Source of the DNA: a virus
Direction: 5' to 3' (one strand)
Length of the DNA stretch: 55,601 nt
Virus record (IMG/VR): IMGVR_UViG_3300050821_007131
Coordinates: 1-55,601 of that record
In this document: positions 41,045 through 49,797 of the stretch, piece after piece
Layout of the letters: every line of letters starts with the position of its first letter
How positions within the stretch are numbered: the first letter of the stretch is position 1
Translations under genes and position numbers: made by a program
Notes under the pieces: model-generated
What the model was told of the DNA's origin: nothing
What the model saw: the letters and a program-made list of their open reading frames with translations, nothing else
Databases searched by the model: none

Positions 41045-42091
41045 ATGCAAGCACGAATTCGAAAGGACGAACTTATTACTTTTAAGGCTGAAGCTTCAGA
41101 TATAATACTTGGTAAAGAATCATTACCGGTTTTAGTTTTTTTACGCATTCAGATCGAGGGGGATTTTGCAACGATCATAAAGAGCAATATGCGTAGCTTT
41201 ATTGTTAAGACAATTCCGAACGACAGTGAAGATTGTCTTTTTTTAGTTCATGAGCAAACGTTATACGATTTTTTAGAAGCCGCTGACACAGATTTTATTT
41301 CTTTCGAATCAATCGGAACAAGAATTTTAATAAGTAGTGGCAGAGCAAAAATTTATAGTCCTACGGAAATGCCGCATATCTATCCTAAGATCGATATCGA
41401 AAATTCAGAATGGACATTACTACCTAAAACAGCGACATCAACGGCTGGTATCTGCTCTAAGATCATTTTGAGTACGGATTTAATGGTTAATGCTCAAAGT
41501 CATGTCTTCATAGGGAAGCACTTTGCCGCTGGCGCAGATGGTAGTATAGGGTACTATCAAGCTATTGCAGAACAAACGCCAATACTTTGCCTTCGTAAAG
41601 AAGTTGCTCAGTGTGTTAGCAAAATGAGCAACTGCCAAGTTTCGTACAACGCCTCTTATGACCTTTTTAAATCCGGTCAAACGTTATTCGGTTTTTCGAA
41701 AAGCGAAATAGGTTTTTTTGATGCGATGGGTGGCTTGTTTAAAGGAAAACTAGATGACAAATGGCCTCAATTCAGTTGCTCTAAAAATAATATACTTCGA
41801 TTTACAAACCTTTGTATTGCACGCGCGCCTAAAGCCAACGGAGCAACGTTTGAAATAAAAGAGGAAAACAATCTTTATTTGGAGTTAATTGTGCCTGAAG
41901 AAAATTTAGACATACATCTCGACATTCAAGTAAAGGGAAAAGAAGCAAAGTTTAAATTCAATCCCACTCTTCTGGCTAATTTATTGAAAGTTGTCCCGAG
42001 TGAAGATGTGTTTTTTTATCCCGGCAATCATCAATATTTCATCAGCGATCTAGATAGGAGTTATGTCGCCGTGATAATGGAAACAAATTAA
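41045..42091 (+). CDS. Beta-clamp-like protein (DnaN-like), 348 aa
   Basis: Weak but recurrent DnaN features: an N-terminal domain (LPVLVFLRIQIEGDFATIIKSNMRSF), and a C-terminal strand set (DVFFYPGNHQYFISDLDRSYVAVIM) that mimics the clamp end with its MPMR-type motif. Length fits. It lies among replication genes, but no DNA polymerase III alpha or other replicative polymerase is seen, so it would have to load or replace the host clamp. Alternative: unrelated replication-associated protein. Confidence 0.5.
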   Translation: MQARIRKDELITFKAEASDIILGKESLPVLVFLRIQIEGDFATIIKSNMRSFIVKTIPNDSEDCLFLVHEQTLYDFLEAADTDFISFESIGTRILISSGRAKIYSPTEMPHIYPKIDIENSEWTLLPKTATSTAGICSKIILSTDLMVNAQSHVFIGKHFAAGADGSIGYYQAIAEQTPILCLRKEVAQCVSKMSNCQVSYNASYDLFKSGQTLFGFSKSEIGFFDAMGGLFKGKLDDKWPQFSCSKNNILRFTNLCIARAPKANGATFEIKEENNLYLELIVPEENLDIHLDIQVKGKEAKFKFNPTLLANLLKVVPSEDVFFYPGNHQYFISDLDRSYVAVIMETN

Positions 42092-42101
42092 AAAACAAAC
42101 T

Positions 42102-42482
42102 ATGCATACAGAAGAGACAATGAAAGAACCATTAAATCAAATGGAACATCTTTCTAAAAATATTAAAAACGAATCAGAAAGACTTTCGAATTATATCTTG
42201 TCTTTAAGAGATCGATATAATGAAGTTTGTAGAGAAAGAGATTCGTCAATTCAGGAAAATGAGAGACTAAAGAAAGAAATAGAAGATCAAGAAATTGATT
42301 TGGATAATTATGACGACTTTAAGTGCCAAGGAATTGAGATAATTTATTTATCTCAAACGACCGGCAAGCAAAACTTATTAGATCAACAAACTATGGAATT
42401 GTTTTGCGAATTGGTAAATAAACACGGCATTAAGAAAGTTTTGGATTGGCTTATAGCAATCAAGTCTAAATTTGGTGCATGA
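42102..42482 (+). CDS. Coiled-coil protein, 126 aa
   Basis: Residues about 20-80 are a coiled coil (SERLSNYILSLRDRYNEVCRE), followed by a small C-terminal helical domain. Starts at 42102 or 42120 are both possible. Overlaps the SF2 helicase start by four bases. Confidence 0.55.
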   Translation: MHTEETMKEPLNQMEHLSKNIKNESERLSNYILSLRDRYNEVCRERDSSIQENERLKKEIEDQEIDLDNYDDFKCQGIEIIYLSQTTGKQNLLDQQTMELFCELVNKHGIKKVLDWLIAIKSKFGA

Positions 42483-44005
42483 CTTTTACTCTCTTTCCGG
42501 ATCAAGAAGAATTTATTAGAAATTTGGCGATTGAATTAAATCGTCATCATTCTATTATTGGGTGTGCGGCAACCGGGTTTGGGAAATCGAAAGTATTTAT
42601 TCGAATAGCTGATAAATTCAAGGCAAAAGAGAGTTGCAATAGTGTTTTAATTGTGACGGAATCGTTGAAGATTTACAATCAGATTAGTTTGGAAATGCGC
42701 GGTCGTATTATTGATATCAATGCTGACGAAACCGGGCTTATTTTCATCCCGGAAAATAGTATTTGCGTAGCGATGGCGCAAACGCTGAGCCGCCGCCCCC
42801 ATCTATTGCAACAACTTTCTGATTTTGGTCGTAATTTGTTAATGATAATCGATGAAGGTCACGTAGGAACTCAGAACAATGTAATAAAAGAATTAACAAA
42901 TGCGAGAAAAATTTGTTTCACCGCGACACCGGATGCTAGATGGGCGAAACATTTACCAGAGTTCTACAATTCGATTGTGGTTGGCCCGCAGCCAGAAGAA
43001 CTTGTGCGGCTCGGGAGGCTTACACCATATAAGCATTTTGCCCGTGTCAGTGCGGATCTTACGTCTTTGGCTGTTAAGGGGGGTGAATTTACGGAAGAGT
43101 CCCAGGAAAAAGCTTTTGGCACAGCGCAAGTTTTTGACGGGCTGGCTGAGGATTTGCGCACTATATCGCATGAAAAATGCCTAATCTTTTGCGCAAGTAT
43201 TGCAGATTGCGAAATGGAGTTCGATCGACTAACAAATGCTGGCTTTAGCTGCGTGCGATCTCATACGAATCGTAAAATATTATCTGATGCAGAAGATGTA
43301 TACGGGTTAAGTCAATTCATTAAAGGAAATGTACCTATTTGCGTCAGTGTTGGAACACTTACGAAAGGGTTTGATTTTCCTATGATCGATTTAATTGTAC
43401 TCAGGCGCGCCACTACCAGCTTGCCGCTATATTTACAGATGTGCGGGCGAGGTTCCAGAGTTTGGAAAGAAGGCGTTAATGGTTTTGATAGTGGGGTTCA
43501 TAAAGAAAAGAAGGGATGGGTTGTATTGGATTATGGACAAAATTTCATGCGTTTTGGATTATGGGATATGGATCGAGAATGGGGAGAGGTTTGGAATAAA
43601 CCAAATAAGCCAAGAGAAGGCGTTGCGCCGGTAAAGCTTTGCCCAAGATGCGAATACATAATGCCAAACACGGCAAGCATTTGCCCAAACTGCGGATTCG
43701 AATTAGTTAAGAATATAAAAGAATTAGAGCCGGGAAAGCTAATTGAAATTACAGACCAATATACGAAGCGTTGTGTAGGGAAAAGATTTTCCCAGTTGAT
43801 ACCTGAGGAATTAGCTATCTATGCTAACTTTAAGAATAAGAAATCCTTTGCTGCTCGGATCGCAAAATCGATTGATCAAGATAAGCCGGGTTATTTGGAG
43901 AAGTATGCTGCGGCAATGGGGTATAAACCAAGTTGGCCGGATGTGACGAGGAGAATGATTAAAGAGGATGAGAAAATAAGTTTTCAAGATTTTGTATTAA
44001 AATAA
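42479..44005 (+). CDS. SF2 helicase with C-terminal zinc ribbon
   Basis: 508 aa. Walker A AATGFGKSK (residues 30-38), DEGH at 125-128, FTATPD as motif III and a second RecA domain with CLIFCAS, GTLTKGFDFP and QMCGRGSR (motif VI). Near residue 385-400 a double CxxC zinc ribbon (CPRCEYIMPNTASICPNCG) is added, as in some phage helicases. It should unwind DNA at recombination or replication forks. Confidence 0.9.
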   Translation: MTFTLFPDQEEFIRNLAIELNRHHSIIGCAATGFGKSKVFIRIADKFKAKESCNSVLIVTESLKIYNQISLEMRGRIIDINADETGLIFIPENSICVAMAQTLSRRPHLLQQLSDFGRNLLMIIDEGHVGTQNNVIKELTNARKICFTATPDARWAKHLPEFYNSIVVGPQPEELVRLGRLTPYKHFARVSADLTSLAVKGGEFTEESQEKAFGTAQVFDGLAEDLRTISHEKCLIFCASIADCEMEFDRLTNAGFSCVRSHTNRKILSDAEDVYGLSQFIKGNVPICVSVGTLTKGFDFPMIDLIVLRRATTSLPLYLQMCGRGSRVWKEGVNGFDSGVHKEKKGWVVLDYGQNFMRFGLWDMDREWGEVWNKPNKPREGVAPVKLCPRCEYIMPNTASICPNCGFELVKNIKELEPGKLIEITDQYTKRCVGKRFSQLIPEELAIYANFKNKKSFAARIAKSIDQDKPGYLEKYAAAMGYKPSWPDVTRRMIKEDEKISFQDFVLK

Positions 44006-44016
44006 TTTTCATTAAT

Positions 44017-44274
44017 ATGCTAAACTTTCTCTTTACAAAGAATAACAAACTTGCAATAAAAGATAAAGAAATAAAGAGTCTGGAAATGCAAGTTGAATTT
44101 TTAAAGAAATGGTACGATGACAGAGAGCAGTATATCGGATCATTAATTAAAGAAGACGCATACATAAGAAAATTATTATTCGAAGTAGGGAATGCGCGTG
44201 GTAGCGTTGAATGGAGAGCAATCAAATTAAAAATTCACCAATATTTTAACAGCAGATGCAAAGACCAATTTTAA
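44017..44274 (+). CDS. Coiled-coil protein, 85 aa
   Basis: The first half is a coil (AIKDKEIKSLEMQVEFLKKWYDD). No domain recognised. It overlaps the next small coil gene by 19 bases. Confidence 0.5.
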   Translation: MLNFLFTKNNKLAIKDKEIKSLEMQVEFLKKWYDDREQYIGSLIKEDAYIRKLLFEVGNARGSVEWRAIKLKIHQYFNSRCKDQF

Positions 44275-44570
44275 AGCGTCCGGGAATTCTTACTAATAAA
44301 GAACTGCTGGAAAGATTGAAAGAGGCTGGAGACAATTTTCGAATAAAATCGATTGAAGTTGAAAGTCTGAAGCATCAAGACAACCAACGTTGCCGCACAA
44401 TTCAAGATCTTAAGAATGAGAATGCAAAACTAAAAGCAGAAAGAGATCGAATTCAACAATTTATTGGTGAAATCGTAATGACTGTGTTGCGCCCTCATAC
44501 TTACGCTATGAATACTATCCGGCATATGCAAGAAGAGATTAGGAAAATAAGAGAAAAATACAATTTATGA
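44256..44570 (+). CDS. Coiled-coil protein, 104 aa
   Basis: Long coil (about residues 25-75, IQDLKNENAKLKAERDRIQQ) after a short N-terminal head. No family recognised. Ends with an ATGA overlap to the cupin-like gene. Confidence 0.55.
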   Translation: MQRPILKRPGILTNKELLERLKEAGDNFRIKSIEVESLKHQDNQRCRTIQDLKNENAKLKAERDRIQQFIGEIVMTVLRPHTYAMNTIRHMQEEIRKIREKYNL

Positions 44571-45061
44571 ATATAAAATCTCTATTCGTAAAAACCATTA
44601 CCAGAAGAGATGGAACGCCTTATCTAGTTCGATACACATTATTGAATTTGGGTATTGCGCGTATACGCCTGCATCATATCTTGCAGAGCGATTACGATTG
44701 TTTGCATGATCATCCTTGGGCATTTATTAGCATAATTCTTAAAGGAGGATATTTTGAATTTACGAATAAATGGGATAGCGGCGATTGGTTTGTTACAAAA
44801 TATTTGCCAAGATCTTATTACGAAGATTGTAAATATTACGGTCCTGGAGCTGTTTTATTGAGGCCGGCGAAATGGAAGCATCGATTAGAGTTAAGACATA
44901 AATTTCCTGGATTAATACCGGCAATTTTGGCAAACGAAACGCCTCTTATCTCCTGTTGGTCTCTTGTCATTATGGGACCGCGTACGCGCTTGTGGGGGTT
45001 TTGGACCAGAAATGGATTTGTGCCTTGGTTTAATTATGATTCACGACAAAAATGCGATTGA
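44567..45061 (+). CDS. Cupin-like protein, 164 aa
   Basis: HDHPWAFISIILKGGYFE and YGPGAVLLRPAKWKHRLEL give the two conserved cupin motifs with His and Glu ligands (HxH-type and ...H). This small protein type is frequent in phages. The likely metal-binding beta barrel suggests an oxygenase or sugar-handling enzyme, but no substrate can be named. Confidence 0.7.
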   Translation: MNIKSLFVKTITRRDGTPYLVRYTLLNLGIARIRLHHILQSDYDCLHDHPWAFISIILKGGYFEFTNKWDSGDWFVTKYLPRSYYEDCKYYGPGAVLLRPAKWKHRLELRHKFPGLIPAILANETPLISCWSLVIMGPRTRLWGFWTRNGFVPWFNYDSRQKCD

Positions 45062-45062
45062 G

Positions 45063-45194
45063 ATGTGGGCAACTTTAAACGATAATACATTAGTTTGTGT
45101 GTACGATATTAATCTTTCCCTTGGAATAATATTTACGCATGATTGCTTTTATAATATCGAATTTGTTAAATGCTTCTGGAAATTTAAAAAATAA
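45063..45194 (+). CDS. Hypothetical short protein, 43 aa
   Basis: ATG at 45063 follows the previous stop by one base; an overlapping ATG at 45036 would give 52 residues. Sequence (ATLNDNTLVCVYDINLSLGIIF) is beta-like. No family. It ends TAA at 45192-45194, directly at the next gene's start. Confidence 0.4.
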   Translation: MWATLNDNTLVCVYDINLSLGIIFTHDCFYNIEFVKCFWKFKK

Positions 45195-45538
45195 TTCTTA
45201 TCAGCCTTGATTTTTATTTAGAAGATCAAACTGCAATAGATGACCGGGATATTGAATTACATTGGCAGAATGTAACGCATAATCTCGGTCAAATGGCCGT
45301 TGAAGCGGGTATATATCATGCGCTTTGGCGACCAAACGAACATGGTTATACGTATGCGAGAGATATTTCACCAATTATTCAGAACGGCATATTGAAGATG
45401 CAAAAGAATCCTGAGAATTTTAGAAGATTCGATGCAAAGAATGGATGGGGAACATACGATCAGTTTATGCCTTGGTTGATCAAATTGTATAGTAAGCTTC
45501 TACAATATCCGGACGCAAAAATAAGAGTAAGCGTATGA
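45194..45538 (+). CDS. Small phage protein with probable ATT start, 114 aa
   Basis: The protein family signature (QNVTHNLGQMAVEAGIYHALWRP, then NGWGTYDQF, then PDAKIRVS) begins upstream of the first ATG (45293). In frame there is no ATG, GTG or TTG before a stop at 45185; the only candidates are ATA 45191 and ATT 45194. ATT overlaps the previous stop in the TAAT-type junction used by other genes here, so I call it the start. ATT starts are rare but real (infC). Without it the protein lacks its first 33 residues. Confidence 0.55.
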   Translation: MLISLDFYLEDQTAIDDRDIELHWQNVTHNLGQMAVEAGIYHALWRPNEHGYTYARDISPIIQNGILKMQKNPENFRRFDAKNGWGTYDQFMPWLIKLYSKLLQYPDAKIRVSV

Positions 45539-45605
45539 ACGTAAATTGATTTTTGGGATATCAAAATGCGTTGTACCTTAACCGCTTAACTCAAAAAGAT
45601 TTTTT

Positions 45606-46073
45606 ATGTCAATATCTAAGATGGTTGAACAGGTTACGGAATTTCATAAAGCATTTGGGTTGCCGATTGCCGATAAGCCGCATACTTGCGTAGATTTAAA
45701 TTTATCTTCTTTACGGCATAGTTTAATATTAGAAGAAGTAAATGAATTATATGTAGCTCAAGTAGAAAAGGATTTATCTTCAATTGCAGACGGCATTTGC
45801 GATTGCATTTATGTTCTCATGGGCACCGCTATAACATATGGTCTTGGAAGTAGATTAGAGGAAATATTTGATGAGGTTCACAGAAGCAATATGAGTAAGC
45901 TTGTGCCAGATGGTAGCGTATTGAGAAGAGAGGATGGGAAAGTATTGAAGGGGCCGCTTTTTACACCACCGGACTTGAAGAAAATATTGGGAAAAAAATA
46001 TCCAAATGTCCAAAAATGCAAAGACGTCTCAGCATGTCAGCAATTTGGATGCACTGGCGATTGCAACGATTAG
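45606..46073 (+). CDS. MazG-like nucleotide pyrophosphohydrolase
   Basis: 155 aa. LEEVNELYVAQ carries the EExxE metal motif, and ADGICDCIYVLMGTAI the second acidic block of MazG/PRA-PH proteins. A C-terminal extension ends with Cys-rich CKDVSACQQFGC. MazG-like enzymes remove pyrophosphate from (d)NTPs and trim nucleotide pools or (p)ppGpp-related signals during infection. Confidence 0.8.
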   Translation: MSISKMVEQVTEFHKAFGLPIADKPHTCVDLNLSSLRHSLILEEVNELYVAQVEKDLSSIADGICDCIYVLMGTAITYGLGSRLEEIFDEVHRSNMSKLVPDGSVLRREDGKVLKGPLFTPPDLKKILGKKYPNVQKCKDVSACQQFGCTGDCND

Positions 46074-46121
46074 CCTATTCATAACCCCGCTATTTTACAC
46101 GGCTTCCGGGTTACAATAGGC
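46073..46121 (+). promoter_or_regulatory. Hairpin before the primase-helicase gene
   Basis: GCCTATT (46073-46079) pairs with AATAGGC (46115-46121), and inside it AACCC pairs with GGGTT. The hairpin ends 13 bases before the ATG at 46135, much like the structured leaders at 50526 and 53914. It has no T-run and may control translation of the primase. Confidence 0.5.
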
Positions 46122-46134
46122 CGGTTGATCATAT

Positions 46135-48621
46135 ATGTCCCTATCCGCTGTCTGGTCTCAGGTCGTGGCGTTGCTTGAGGATAACATAAGCGTTATCCCG
46201 ATCAGAGATAAGGATGAGAAAGTTGGATCGAAAGTACTTACAAAAAAATCCCCTTACGATAAATGGACGGAGAATCAGAGTAGAAGAAATACTAAAGAAG
46301 AGCTTTGGTATAAGATGGAACATTACAATACCGAAGCGATTGCTACACTATGTGGGAAAATAAGCGGGAATTTAGAGGCAATAGATATCGATGTAAAGTT
46401 TAAAGAAGGAATATCCAAAGCGGTATTTGAGGCAATAGGCGCATACGACAAAGAACTATTAAAGTCGATGCGTATTCACAAAACCCCATCCGGGGGTTAT
46501 CACATTTTATATCGTGTCGATGGCGAAGTACCACCAAGTAAGAAAATCGCAGGGAGAAATTCTACTCAAGAAGAGCTTGCGGAGAATCCGAAAGGTAAAT
46601 TCAAATATTTTATTGAGACTCGTGGGGAGGCCGGATACGTTGCAGCACCACCTTCGTTTGGCTATGTCATTGTGCAAGCCAATCCATTACCGGTCCTGCG
46701 GATGGATCAAAGAGATGCGATAATAAATATTTGCTCCCTATTCAACGAAATTGTAAAAGAAGATTCAAATTATAATCCGCTTCAAAAAACAGATAGTGAA
46801 TATTATGATATAAATCCATTCGCTGACTATAATAGACGCGATGGAGAAAATACACTGATCGATTGCGGATGGTCAAAACATTCTACATCCAGTAAAGCAA
46901 TTTGCTTCACCAAGCCCGGTAGTAAGAGCGGCGGCATTCATGCCGCTTTTTTATTCGATAAAAGATTGTATTGGTTCTTTACGACAGAAACAGAACTGCA
47001 AGATGGTCGATGCTATAATCCAGCAACTGTTTTGGCGATACTAAAGTATGGCGGCGATAAGGCATTATTGAGAAAAGAATTAGTGAGCAAAGGATATGGA
47101 AAATTAAAGCCGCAAGTAGAAAAAAGAATCATTCAGAAGGCTGTATTAATTGGGGAAGAATTGCCGGGCAATTTGACGCACGAGGCGCAAGAGGCGTATA
47201 TCGCATTGAAGCAGATCGATAAGAATAGTTATCGATTTTGGAAATTAGACGATAAAATGAAACCGGTGATTGATAGAGAGGATTTTTATGAAGTAGCTGC
47301 GGAGTTAGGGTTTCGCTTACATCTGGGAGATTTGGTTAGGATAGTAGATACGTGGATTCACCGGATAGATCAACGATTGTTTTTTGACGAAATGAAAAAG
47401 ACAATCGAGTATCCAATTGATTTAGAAATGGAGCAGGAAGTAAAGAACGAATACGAAGCATTCATTCAACGAAGTGGAGAATTTAGTATTGGTCGTATAA
47501 AGTTACTGGATCAGGAAATTGTTTTGAATGACACAAAAGACTGCGCGTATAAGTTTTATAAGAATGGGTACAAGTGCGTAAAGGCTGATGATGTGCAGTT
47601 CATGCCATATGTTGCAGAGATGGGCCTTGTTTGGGCCGAACGCGTGCAACAACGTGACTATATCGTGGGTGATGCGGGTGGCAAGTACGTTGAATTTTTA
47701 GAGCTTGCATTACGCTTGAGCGAGAATTCAGAATACTTAAAAAGATGCATCGGATATCTTGCTCACGAATATAAAGATAGTGCAACCAGCTATATCATCG
47801 CATTGGTGGAAGAAACTCCTGACCCGAAATTAGGTGGTGGTAGCGGAAAAAACGTCTTTAGCAATCTCTTCAAGCTAACGACAACTATGACCAATAAGCC
47901 GGGTGCTCAGGTCAAGTTTGATGAGAAGTTTTTCCAGAGCTGGAATCATGAAAGAATTTTCTGCATAAGCGATTTGCCAAAGAATTTCGATTTCATTTTC
48001 TTAAAAGAACCGAGTAGTGGCGATATTGTGTTGAAGAAGCTTTACAAAGATGAAGTTATTGTACCGTGCAAAGATGCTCCGAAATTCCTATTGCAAACGA
48101 ATTACGGAATTGATATTAAGGATGGAGGAATGAAGAGGCGTATCAAGCAAATTGAATTTACGGATCATTTCACCAATTGCGGAGGGGTGGATATTCATTT
48201 TGGAGGCATGTTTCCAGATGATTGGAATAAAGAGGATTGGATAGGGTATGATAATTTCATTGATCATTGCCTCCAGGTTTGGTTTAAGAGTGGTAGAAAG
48301 ATTGAGAAGAGAGAATTGAGCGAAGGAGGATGGCTTAAACAATTCGATCAGACGTATGGATCGCTTACAAGACAATTTATCGAAGAAAGATGGGACGAAT
48401 GGGTTAAAAACGAATATACTGAAAAAGATGCATTTAGAAATCAGTATGACAAATTCTGTCAACAGAATAATATAAAATATAGCAAAAGCTTAAACGGTCT
48501 TTATGATGCGATGAGAAGTTGGGCAGAAAAATATAATTTCGAATTTGATCCATCTTTGCAGAAGAAAATAAATGGGATTAATGACAGGCGGATTTTCATT
48601 TGCCAAAAAACTCCATTCTAA
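46135..48621 (+). CDS. Prim-pol primase / SF3 helicase
   Basis: 828 aa. Residues 80-130 hold the AEP primase core: DID (84-86) and HKTPSGGYHILYR (115-127). A central linker of about 350 residues follows. The helicase has Walker A GGGSGKN (567-573) and a later FCISDLPKN/ILQTN-like sensor block, as in D5-type SF3 helicases. It should open and prime the phage origin; the iteron array lies directly downstream. No other replicative helicase is seen. Confidence 0.88.
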   Translation: MSLSAVWSQVVALLEDNISVIPIRDKDEKVGSKVLTKKSPYDKWTENQSRRNTKEELWYKMEHYNTEAIATLCGKISGNLEAIDIDVKFKEGISKAVFEAIGAYDKELLKSMRIHKTPSGGYHILYRVDGEVPPSKKIAGRNSTQEELAENPKGKFKYFIETRGEAGYVAAPPSFGYVIVQANPLPVLRMDQRDAIINICSLFNEIVKEDSNYNPLQKTDSEYYDINPFADYNRRDGENTLIDCGWSKHSTSSKAICFTKPGSKSGGIHAAFLFDKRLYWFFTTETELQDGRCYNPATVLAILKYGGDKALLRKELVSKGYGKLKPQVEKRIIQKAVLIGEELPGNLTHEAQEAYIALKQIDKNSYRFWKLDDKMKPVIDREDFYEVAAELGFRLHLGDLVRIVDTWIHRIDQRLFFDEMKKTIEYPIDLEMEQEVKNEYEAFIQRSGEFSIGRIKLLDQEIVLNDTKDCAYKFYKNGYKCVKADDVQFMPYVAEMGLVWAERVQQRDYIVGDAGGKYVEFLELALRLSENSEYLKRCIGYLAHEYKDSATSYIIALVEETPDPKLGGGSGKNVFSNLFKLTTTMTNKPGAQVKFDEKFFQSWNHERIFCISDLPKNFDFIFLKEPSSGDIVLKKLYKDEVIVPCKDAPKFLLQTNYGIDIKDGGMKRRIKQIEFTDHFTNCGGVDIHFGGMFPDDWNKEDWIGYDNFIDHCLQVWFKSGRKIEKRELSEGGWLKQFDQTYGSLTRQFIEERWDEWVKNEYTEKDAFRNQYDKFCQQNNIKYSKSLNGLYDAMRSWAEKYNFEFDPSLQKKINGINDRRIFICQKTPF

Positions 48622-48636
48622 TAAAAAATCAGTGTC

Positions 48637-48914
48637 GGTAACAGTAGGTAACAGTCAGGTAACAGTGTGGTAACACTTCCATAAGTGCTGATAATTAATA
48701 AAGTAACATTGGTAACATTGTTTTTATTATATAAAACGCATGTAAAAAAATAAAAAGCGGTTTTGATTTTTAAAAAGTAAATTATTAATAGCCACAACAT
48801 AAAATATTTGTATAAAAGGTATAAGCAAAAAACGTGTTACCGATGTTACCGAACTGATTCTCATAAAAGTCGTACTGTTACCTTGAATGTTACCTGACTG
48901 TTACCGGATGTTAC
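48637..48914. repeat. Iteron array, likely replication origin
   Basis: Forward GGTAACA repeats at 48637, 48647, 48658, 48669 and 48711 (plus AGTAACA at 48702) are spaced 10-11 bases, one helical turn. An AT-rich stretch of about 115 bases follows, then inverted TGTTACC repeats at 48835, 48844, 48876, 48888 and 48899 (plus TGTTACT at 48909). GGTAACA-GTCA-GGTAACA (48647-48664) and its exact complement (48888-48905) form an 18-bp inverted repeat. The layout, next to the primase/helicase, is that of an origin with a central unwinding zone. The array occupies most of the 348-base gap between 48622 and 48969. Confidence 0.8.
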
Positions 48915-48969
48915 TTTGTTGAGAATCAATTTTAATAAATGTCAAAATGACCTTAATTATTTTTTTAAT

Positions 48970-49371
48970 ATGAATTATCCAATATTTAAAAACGAAGATC
49001 AATTGCAGGCGTATTGCTGGCAATTGGCTTGGAATTTTTTCCCTCAACATCGCGGTAAAATGTGGGCTGTACCCAATGGGGGTGATAGGGATATAAGAGT
49101 AGCTAAGAAACTTCAAGCGACTGGCGTTTTGCCGGGTGTATGGGACCTACACTGCTATTGTAACAATAGGCTAACGATCATTGAGATGAAGGCGGAGAAT
49201 GGCGTGTTGAGTGAGAAACAAACAAAATGGGGGAACTTAATGATAGTAGAGGGAGCGTGGAGCTACGTGTGTTATACGGTAAAGCAGTTTAAGGTTGCGT
49301 TTTGGTTTGCGACGACAGGGTTGCATTGCGAGGGAGATGGTTGGGAAGAGTGGGAAAAATATAATGGTTGA
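48970..49371 (+). CDS. VRR-NUC nuclease
   Basis: The start at 48970 is chosen; an upstream TTG lies inside the iterons. The motif VPNGGDRD, then GVLPGVWDLH (Asp59), IEMKAE (Glu72, Lys74) and EKQ (Gln84) are the VRR-NUC PD-(D/E)XK site. 133 aa, as usual in phages. It would resolve or process replication or recombination intermediates, or act in packaging. Confidence 0.85.
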   Translation: MNYPIFKNEDQLQAYCWQLAWNFFPQHRGKMWAVPNGGDRDIRVAKKLQATGVLPGVWDLHCYCNNRLTIIEMKAENGVLSEKQTKWGNLMIVEGAWSYVCYTVKQFKVAFWFATTGLHCEGDGWEEWEKYNG

Positions 49372-49492
49372 TTCTTAAGAGATTGGAGAAAGTGTGCGTG
49401 TGAAGTTTGTTTATACGTATCCTCGCTCGACAGAATTTTGTTTCGATACACAGAATCTAATCTTTTCAAATCTTTCGATACACGTTGAATCT

Positions 49493-49526
49493 TAAAAAAA
49501 ATAACCGCTTAAGAATAAGCGGTTAT
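49493..49526 (-). terminator. Terminator of the minus-strand gene
   Basis: ATAACCGCTTA/TAAGCGGTTAT is a perfect 11-bp stem with a 4-base loop. Eight A at 49493-49500 on the + strand read as eight U on the - strand, right after the minus-strand gene. Confidence 0.85.
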
Positions 49527-49543
49527 GGATTAGAATGTTGTTT

Positions 49544-49786
49544 CTAGCCTAACGGTATTGCCTCGACGAATGCAAAATGGATATCATTTATTCTTAACCG
49601 ATGTTCTTGCCATCGATCTTTTACGGGATAAATATCCAAATCATAAAGAATCTCTCCTTGGTCGCAGAACTTAACCGCGAATACATGAGCGGAAAAAGAT
49701 TGAACGTTATTCAATCTAAAAATTACCGGATCACCCGGTTGTGCCGAGCATGGTAAGAGCGGCTTCACACCTTGTTGTGTATCCAT
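49544..49786 (-). CDS. Lone minus-strand hypothetical protein, 80 aa
   Basis: This frame is real by three signs: a dedicated terminator just behind it on the same strand, an otherwise empty region, and protein-like sequence (QPGDPVIFRLNNVQSF, VFAVKFCDQGEILYDLD). The start is the ATG at 49786 (reading leftward); a TTG at 49852 is an alternative. Beta-rich, with a single domain. It is the only convincing gene in the window that opposes all others. Function unknown. Confidence 0.6.
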   Translation of the reverse strand: MDTQQGVKPLLPCSAQPGDPVIFRLNNVQSFSAHVFAVKFCDQGEILYDLDIYPVKDRWQEHRLRINDIHFAFVEAIPLG

Positions 49787-49797
49787 AATATTTATGT

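Noticed and set aside
48637-48914. CRISPR-like array
   Set aside because: The repeats are 7 bases with 3-5 base gaps and come in both orientations, which fits iterons and not CRISPR. No cas genes are present.
48916-48969. TTG start extending the VRR-NUC gene
   Set aside because: It adjoins the iteron array and adds a non-conserved leader; ATG at 48970 fits the family.
49397-49492. Short + strand frame (about 31 codons from a GTG near 49403)
   Set aside because: No start context, low-quality sequence and it runs into the minus-strand terminator; left out.
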